Shown piece by piece: positions 57,601 through 64,000 of a DNA stretch of 64,000 bases. The stretch lies in NCBI GenBank assembly GCA_050084515.1, contig CM114275.1:24490001-24554000 (forward strand), given 5' to 3'. Position numbers and translations under genes: made by a program. This stretch comes from Blasia pusilla. Its lineage: Eukaryota; Marchantiophyta; Marchantiopsida; Blasiales. A model generated the notes under the pieces. That model ran no database searches. It was not told where the DNA came from and worked only from the letters and a program-made list of their open reading frames with translations. The number at the start of each line of letters is the position of its first letter. The first letter of the stretch is position 1.

Positions 57601-58670
57601 TTACAGAGATTGGTTAGGGATGGCCCATTCCAGTTACATACGGATTGGAGAATGTTGGGTCTAGGAGTAGTGCTTACTTAGAGGGATGACGAGGAGAGGG
57701 AGTTCGTTGTGGCTTACGTGAGCCGATCGAACAACATTGCAGAGGCGAAGTACAGCTTCTACGAGGGAGAGTGCTTGGCTGCAATGTGGGCGGTGGCACA
57801 ATTCTGGTGCTATTTATTCGGAAACCCTTTCACACTTATCACTGATCATCAGCCGTTGAGGTGGTTGTCACATCCTTTAGGATAGATCTAGTAGAGCGTC
57901 TTCAAGAGTAGTGGAGGACAGGCCTAAGAGGTTGAGGATGACCTGCTAAGGCCTAGGGAAATCTGAGAGAGCAGGTTTCCCCTTCGTTTTGGCTCATTTG
58001 GAGCCATATTGAGAAACTTACTATTTTAGGTAAGTACCATTTTGAGTATATGATCAACTTTCTATTTTTGGTAAGTGGCCCTTGACCTCCTACATCAGGT
58101 CAAGAGCCAAGGAGATGACTTGGGAGAATAGGTTACCATGGAGAGAGCTTGGGAGAGGGGAGGGGTATATATCCCAAGGAGAGAGAGCTTGAGAGCTCAT
58201 TCTCTCTTTGTTGAACCTCTTGGCATGAGGCGGCGGAGCTATGGTCCCTTGCCTTGTGAGTGGAACCCAAGCCTCTCATTAGGAGAGTGGGTTTGGTTTG
58301 ACATGAGAGAGAGTGCACACCTTTGAGAGCTATGGTGTGAGATTGTGTAGAGAGAGATTGGATCTTACTTTATTGGAGATATTTTGGTACTTCTTGTCTC
58401 CTTGGTTGTATGCCATGAGTAAGCATGGTATCGTGCGTGTTTGTGTGTGTGTTTGGTGACAACGATGTGTATGCGCACGACATGTTTGATGGAGTCCGAA
58501 AAGCTTACGGGAAAGCTTGCCAGATGGGCTCTATTATGAGTACTTCAGGAGTATGAGTTTGAGGTGGTTCATAGGCCAAGCCGGCTAAACCAGGATGCGG
58601 ATGGGTTGAGTCGTAACCCATGTCCGAGTCAAAGAGATGACACAGGAGCTCGATGGTAGAGAGAGAGTGA
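57601..58670 (+). pseudogene. MT-gypsy II RNase H, split by a solo LTR
   Basis: The domain reads FQLHTDWRMLGLGVVLT, YVSRSNNIAEAKYSFYEGEC, 'LITDHQPLRWL', then is cut at 57866. It resumes after 58482 with MESEKLTGKLARWALL and 'EYEFEVVHRPSRLNQDADGL'. The interrupting solo LTR accounts for the gap exactly. Confidence 0.9.
57866..58482 (+). repeat. 617-bp solo LTR of a related family inside RNase H
   Basis: It begins TGTCACATCCTTTAG and ends GATGTGTATGCGCACGACA, the same termini as the A start and B end of MT-gypsy. Flanks are TGGT (57862-57865) and TGTT (58483-58486), a 4-bp duplication with one mismatch; joining the flanks restores RNase H. The length equals A2+B2 (60479-61095, also 617 bp), but the interior is diverged. 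It contains GTATATATCCC (TATA-like). Further fragments of this family are at 49690-50368. Confidence 0.85.
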
Positions 58671-58674
58671 TGAG

Positions 58675-59190
58675 GAGATGATGCTTGGTTGGCATGCATT
58701 TGCCTATCTTTGTTGGTTGACTATGGCAGGTCAGCCAAAGTTGATGACTCCAGTTTTGGGGTTGGATGATGAGTCTTTCGATCCGGAGGTTATTGAGGAG
58801 GCGACACGTGGTCGGGATATCCATGACGACGTGGAGGTTGTGGAGTTCTTGCGCACTGGCGTCATAGCGAGTACAGTGAGTGCTAGGGAGCGGGATCGGA
58901 TCCTCTAGAGAGCCATGAGGTTCAGGTGGGAGGGGACTCACATTTTGCGGGTATGGGGAGATGGTAGGATACGAGTGGTACCTCATCCTTCCGAGCGAGC
59001 ACGTGTAGTGCGACATGCCCATGAGGAGTTGGGACATTTTGGAGTAAAGCGTACTTACAGCTTACTCCAGGTTCAGTATTGGTGGTGCGACATGCATACT
59101 GGGGAGAGCAGTTTATGGTTAGATGTATGGTATGTGACAGAGTGCGAGCATCCTTCAATGCTCCCACTCCGCAGTAACATCCTTTTCCGA
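58675..59190 (+). pseudogene. MT-gypsy II integrase N-terminal zinc region
   Basis: The region has FRWEGTHILRVWGDGRIRVV, then VRHAHEELGHFGVKRTYSLL and QVQYWW, and C-x2-C in 'RCMVCDRVRA' with a frame change at about 59100. It is the HHCC domain that multimerises gypsy integrase. Confidence 0.85.
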
Positions 59191-59192
59191 TT

Positions 59193-60060
59193 ATGGGTTT
59201 AGGTTATCGGTGGAGTTTAGACTTTGCGAGATCTTTGCCATTGACGGGGCGTCATCATAGGTACGTGTTGGTCATGGTGGAGCATTTCTCCAAGTGGATA
59301 GAGTTGGTGGCATTACCAGACAAGGCGAGCGAGGGAACAGCTTATGCGTTTCTAGATCGTGTGCTTAGTCACTTTGGTGCACGGGCGGAGGTGTTGACTG
59401 ACCAGGGTACCGAGTTCAAGGGAGAGTTTCAGGCCTTGTGTGATCAGGCGCTGATAGATCACCGCACCACGTCCAGAGATCATCCTGAGGCGGATGGGTT
59501 GGCGGAGAGAATGGTACAGACGGTGAAGAGAGGATTGCGCAAGTATGGCTTGCAGCGGGGACAGTTGAGGGAGTGGGACCTACAGTTGCCATGGTTGGCT
59601 ATGGGTTATTGCTTTAGTCAGCAGGCATTCTTGGCGTCATTTTCACCGTACTTTTTGCTCTTTGGGAGAGAGCCACATTTACCTGCAGCGATTCGACGTG
59701 ACATGGCGGAGATGTTAGATCTTGATGATCGAGATGTTTGGGTACAAGCATGTTCTCAGAGGGCAGAGGTTTTTCGTAGAGTTATGCCTATGACCTTTGA
59801 GAACTTAGCTATTGCCCAGCATAGAGATACATTGAGGTATGCGACCATTCGTGGAGGAGGTTATCATCCAAGGATTAGGAGGTTTCATCCTAGAGATTAC
59901 GTGTATTTACAGTAGGCAGCACCCGCGACGCTAGATGTCACTGCAAGGTGCACGATCCTACGTGTGCGCGAGGTATTTCCGACCGGAGGCCTCATGTTGG
60001 AGGGACGGGACGGGATGGTATGGTTTGGAAGGATCATGTGCACAATTGTGCGCCATGTCA
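59193..60060 (+). pseudogene. MT-gypsy II integrase catalytic core and C-terminal tail
   Basis: One long frame carries the DDE core: LDFARSLPLTGRHHRYVLVM (first Asp), VLTDQGTEFKGEFQALCDQA (second Asp) and RDHPEADGLAERMVQTVKRG (Glu), all three present. The tail has MTFENLAIAQHRDTLRY, FHPRDYVYLQ and after a TAG at 59913-59915 'LRVREVFPTGGLMLEGRDG'. This is the best-preserved stretch of copy II. It is directly followed by the PHD finger in the same direction. Confidence 0.92.
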
Positions 60061-60121
60061 TCTTCCGAAGGTAGATGGGATAGTGGATCCGAGCTTGGCA
60101 GTGGTACCTGCAGGCTTGAGA

Positions 60122-60256
60122 TGTAAGTTGTGCGGATCTGCGAGGGATGCAGCCACCATGTTGGTATGTGATGGTTGTTCTCGAGGGTGGCATACGTCAT
60201 GTCTGATGCCCCCTCTCGATGTGGTTCCCACGGGACGATGAATGTGTCCGAGATGT
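60122..60256 (+). pseudogene. PHD finger (C4HC3) at the integrase C terminus of MT-gypsy II
   Basis: The residues CKLC, then CDGCSRGWHTSC and finally CPRC give C-x2-C-x11-C-x2-C-x4-H-x2-C-x14-C-x2-C, a complete C4HC3 zinc pattern with the expected Trp before the His. A TGA at 60239-60241 sits where PHD fingers have the second conserved Trp (TGG). PHD fingers usually read the H3 tail (H3K4 state). By position, about 70 residues past the integrase tail, it would act as a chromatin-targeting module, as the chromodomain does in chromoviruses; that role is inference. Confidence 0.88.
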
Positions 60257-60339
60257 GTACATGGTAGTAGGTCATGTCAGACAGATGTGATATTTTCTAT
60301 CTGGAGTTGGGGGGATCCAACTACCGGCTAGGGGGGCGG

Positions 60340-60476
60340 TTGTGTGATCTCCATATATATGTATGAGTTGATTTTTATACATGTATGGATTGACCCGTAT
60401 GTGGGGAAGATCGATGTTGTGTGGTGTAGATGTGGCCAGCGATGTATGTTGTATAACGATATGTATGCGCACGACA
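60340..60476 (+). repeat. MT-gypsy II repeat B1 (internal)
   Basis: 137 bp starting TGTGTGATCTCCATATATAT and ending ATGTATGCGCACGACA, about 90 percent identical by eye to B2 (60959-61095). It stands directly before A2, two bases (GC) apart. It also carries the polypurine-like GGGGGGCGG just upstream at 60331-60339. Confidence 0.92.
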
Positions 60477-60478
60477 GC

Positions 60479-60957
60479 TGTCACATCTGAGTAGCCGATA
60501 GGCCGAGATCTATCGTGGATAGGGCGTAGGAGCCAGCGGACTATCTTGAGTGTAACTTTGTCCCACGGTGTCGGATGAGGTTGAGGATAGGTTCATTGTG
60601 TCAAGAACGTTGTTTCTGATAACTTTCATGTTGAGGTCTTTTACTGCCGGGTGACTTGTTGACCAGGTCATCCACCCCTGGTAATCTGTGCGCGGAGGTT
60701 ACCAAGGGGAGGGCAATTTTTAGGAGAAGAGACTTTGGCTCTTCTGAACCCTATATAAGAGAGTAAGGTGGCTTTCCTAAGCCATCTTTCTCATGTTGGG
60801 TTGTTGGAGCACCTCTCTTGTATGTGTGTGAGATAGGACTAGGGTGCTAGCGTCTGGATTCCTTGATAGCACAGGGTGGACGAGGCTCGATATGTCGATG
60901 TAGATTGAGGAGTGGAGTTTTAGGCCGGGTGTGCCATTTTTACTACTCTTTATTTTT
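60479..60957 (+). repeat. MT-gypsy II repeat A2
   Basis: 479 bp, begins TGTCACATCTGAG and matches A1 (50649-51128). The TATA box is at 60752-60759. It is joined to B2 without a gap. Confidence 0.93.
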
Positions 60958-60958
60958 G

Positions 60959-61095
60959 TTTTGTGATCTCCATGTATATGTATGAGTTGATTTTTGTACA
61001 TGTGTGGATCGACCCATGTGTGGGAAAGACCGGTGTTGTGTGGTGTAGATGTGACCAACGATGTATGTTGTGTAGCGATATGTATGCGCACGACA
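60959..61095 (+). repeat. MT-gypsy II repeat B2 (3' terminus)
   Basis: 137 bp ending GCGCACGACA at the element boundary, followed by the ACCC duplication (61096-61099). It matches B1, while nothing like it follows A1 at the left end. Confidence 0.92.
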
Positions 61096-61099
61096 ACCC

Positions 61100-64000
61100 T
61101 AAATCCACTTGGTTCATAGTTTATCCTTTTTTTTAGTTTAGCGTCTATACATTGAGAAAAACGTTGTGGGAATGCAGATTAGATACTTAGGCACTGAATG
61201 GCCGCGGGTTAAGTTTTGCAAGTTTTAGGTCTTTGCCTAGATTGTTACAACAAGTCATACACTCTCCTAGTCTGCATGCCTTGTCCCTTGTATGGTGGAA
61301 TTATTTGTAACTATGTTTGGCTTCCGATGCAAAGATGACTTGGGCATTTGCTTGTATTGTGTGCAGGCGCAGGATTTGATATTGTTTTGGCAAGGAAGAT
61401 CATGAACTTTTTATGGGGAAAAATAATGCTTACCACCATCCGCTAGGGATTGAAAAGGAATTTTAGGCTTATTAGTGATAGTAATGCTTCAATGGCATGT
61501 AAAAATCACTTGCCTACAATTTAGGGTTTTTTTTATAGCCAACTATCACATGGCCTTAAGTCCTTGTAAGCACTTTTTCAGAACCTATCAAGGTCACTAA
61601 TTGTCTTTCTTGTTGATAATGAACCATGAATAAAAATTGGTCAACCATGTATCCTATTTTTTCACAAAACATCACAGATCATATTTTATGGAGTAGCCTC
61701 CCTTGGTGGCTTTAATTTATTCGTAGAGATGTGCGATTATGTATTCCCATAACCTTCTAAAGTACCATGTCTTCATCAATATTAGTTATTATGTGTATGT
61801 GTAGAATGGAAACCTCCAATATGGAATCAAAGCTCAAAAGTAGGAAATTGCGAGAAGAGATTCTCAATGAAGTGAGAGATCCATCAAGAAGCCTTAAAGG
61901 TGTATAGGTAGAAATCCATGATTTTGAACATTGGACAAGAGAAGTTTAGGCAATGAACACTGGAAGGTTGGTATTCGACAAATCTATGGAAACGTTCTGT
62001 GTAAAAGAGGCCGATGAGGTCATGCTTCAACATGCTATCATTAATTTTTTTCGACATTATTTTCTCCCTTGATATCGTAAATTTTCTAGGTGGAATTTAG
62101 CGATAAATATAGGTACAACTAAGTTAGTTGTCATTGAGTCGGAGCCGCTAAAAGTTTATAAAGCGGGACAAGACTTAGAGGCAGGGTATAGAGCACGTCA
62201 AAAGCTCCTACATACAACCTAAATCAATGCACTCTGCCTAATTTGATTTAGGTTTTACATAGTTTTCTTACAACACATTATACTAAACATTTGTTTTCAT
62301 TTGTTTTAGTGAAACACCTCCTACTAAGACAACACTTTGACATTAAACCACAATCATTTCAACATACAACATTTCTAAGCGATATAAGAGGGTTTAATGT
62401 TTTCACATTGAAATGTGGCCATCAATTAGACATTGTTTGAGTTTCTTTCTCAGAGTCTCAAATTATGAGGCCTTGTTCGTAGCCTCTATGTTCACCTACA
62501 CTTTGTGATTTTGGATCTCTATGACAAGTTGGAACCCAATTTTTCACGTTGCCAAAGTGCTCATTATCAACCATGAAGTTGTCAAGCATTTCATTGAGTT
62601 TGGTCCTCTTTGTAACTATAGAACTTCTGTAAGTTCTATGAGGCGTGGAATTTACCAAAGGCTATTGGGAATGGTCGTGGGATTGTAGGAATCTGTCGAC
62701 TTCAAGTTTGCTCGCAACAGCATCCAAGTCCAAATTAGTACATGCCTCTGCTTCCATTTTTGCCTCTGTGTTCACAAACTTTGTTTTCTTCATTCTATGG
62801 AAGGACTCAACCTAGTGTTCTTCAAAATAAGGTTGATTCCTAATTGGATTATTTGACCTCTATTTTTCATGTATGCGCTCATGCCATGTCTACTTTCGGT
62901 GACCATACCAAACCAAGTGTTCACTCAAGAAAGGACCAAGCAACAAGTTTTGGATGACATCACATTGTAATGCACTGAATTATTTTGTATATTTCACCAT
63001 GAAGACAGACCAAAACGATGTTTTGAAGACCTTTGATAAATTTCCACCAAAGATGAAGACAAGAATACAATAAGGTGTGTGTTTAGAAGAACCTCGAGAC
63101 GAAAACTTTAAGAAATTACTAATAAGATAAACAAGTGGATTAGTTAGTGTAATTTACAAATAAATGAAATCTTGACTACTAGTAGAAGTAAGGTAAACCC
63201 TTAATCATTTAAAAGTGTCGTTCGAGCATTGTTTGAGTAAATTTGAAATATATGGAATCATACCTACTAGTAATAAGGTTCATCCTAACAGATTAAAACT
63301 TGATGATGTGGAGAACGGTTGGTACGATCCCAGAGCTTATACTTCCTTCTACATTTACCTATTGGAATTTTAGTTACCAATCCATAAAAGAGCTACAATA
63401 CATACCTTGAAGAGAGCTTCAAATCACAATAAAAACCGCTAGTAGTGAGGTGTGCTGTGTTCGGATCGATAAAAAAAAATCGAAGCAAATAGAATTCACT
63501 AATCACATATTACATGAGCGGAGGCTTCTTAATATGTGAGTTATTCTGTAAATATCATCTATAAGGCTAATCCATCGTCACTTATCCTCTCTTCAAAGAC
63601 ACATTTGCAACACAGGAATGGCTACAACACATTTCCACTCCACACTCGTTCATTCCCATTAGTTGATATTGATTAGGGCTAATCTAGATCCTAAATAATC
63701 TTCAATCGCACTTCATAAGCCTTTCAAAATAGACCAACCCTAAATGGGCACGTCGGATGAAACGGAAATGAGAATGACGGAAACAATGTCGTATGGAATG
63801 GAAAAGACTTGACGCACGATCCACTTTATGAATCCCTAATTCCCTGCATTCAAGTGTTTCAGATATCTCATCATCAATACTAGCATAGTACCTATATTAT
63901 GCACGAGTGAAAATCACAATGAGAGAGATAATTAAGTCGAACGTGTTAATTTAGTTCTTATGTCAAATAATACACATGTCAACACAAGAGGAGATAGAAA
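61100..64000. other. AT-rich spacer, nothing recognised
   Basis: No conserved coding pattern, terminal repeat or RNA gene was seen on either strand. Only short chance frames occur (for example 62458-62658 minus). Confidence 0.6.

Larger units (their letters stand above)
50649..61095 (+). mobile_element. MT-gypsy copy II: Ty3/gypsy element with methyltransferase and PHD finger
   Basis: A 10.4-kb element on the plus strand. Order: terminal repeat A1, long leader, gag with two zinc knuckles, conserved linker, protease, DNMT3-type C5-methyltransferase, RT, RNase H (interrupted by a 617-bp solo LTR), HHCC and DDE integrase, C-terminal tail, PHD finger, B1, A2, B2. ACCC flanks both ends. The composition is GC-richer than the AT-rich flanks. 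Stops and frameshifts are spread over all domains, so this copy cannot be autonomous. Copies I, III and IV in the window belong to the same family. Confidence 0.92.

Noticed and set aside
61100-64000. Search for tRNA, rRNA or snoRNA genes in the right-hand spacer
   Set aside because: No cloverleaf-type A and B boxes or conserved RNA sequence could be recognised by eye.

Overview
The window looks like nuclear DNA of a land plant, and most of it is transposable elements. Two spliced host genes can be read. On the minus strand (about 15.9 to 11.2 kb) is a chloroplast-type PPR gene that I recognise as EMB2654; its 3' end is not visible. On the plus strand (31.7 to 46.1 kb) is a WD40-repeat gene with at least ten exons. 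A non-flowering plant (bryophyte, lycophyte, fern or gymnosperm) is my inference: a retroelement here carries a DNMT3-type methyltransferase, a type retained in non-flowering plants, and its pol resembles elements known from streptophyte algae.

Layout. 0-10.8 kb is a layered nest: a LINE is split by a Copia element (Copia-A, entering from the left edge) and by a complete Copia element (Copia-B, 3055-10646, 5-bp target duplication). Copia-B itself carries a younger LINE and a Copia-A solo LTR, which in turn contains another solo LTR. 11.2-15.9 kb holds EMB2654, with a LINE remnant in its first intron. 16-19 kb has unassigned sequence, an unassigned open frame and a 67-bp tandem repeat. 19.6-31.2 kb holds a Ty3/gypsy element apparently split by an inversion, a MULE-like transposase remnant and a striking array of hairpin-forming repeats. 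31.7-46.1 kb is the WD40 gene; its first visible intron is about 10.8 kb because a truncated gypsy copy, itself split by a complete chromovirus (34333-41684, 5-bp duplication), sits in it. 46-50.6 kb is AT-rich with element remnants. 50649-61095 is the longest copy of the unusual gypsy family. 61.1-64 kb shows no gene.

The main find is this gypsy family, here called MT-gypsy. Between protease and reverse transcriptase, two copies encode a C5-cytosine DNA methyltransferase domain of DNMT3 type with motifs in canonical (not DRM-permuted) order. Copy II also ends in a C4HC3 PHD finger after the DDE integrase. Gag (two zinc knuckles), protease, methyltransferase, RT, RNase H, integrase and PHD lie in one direction. 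Its ends are also odd: the repeats are arranged A1-coding-B1-A2-B2, like the split direct repeats of tyrosine-recombinase retroelements, yet a DDE integrase is encoded and a 4-bp duplication (ACCC) flanks the insertion.

All copies are decayed. Many stops in copy II are TAG where CAG is expected, as methylated-cytosine deamination would produce. Methyltransferases in retrotransposons were reported before for charophytes and dinoflagellates (de Mendoza et al. 2018, from memory). I do not know of a report of this family with a PHD finger and split repeats in a land plant. No tRNA, rRNA or CRISPR features were found.
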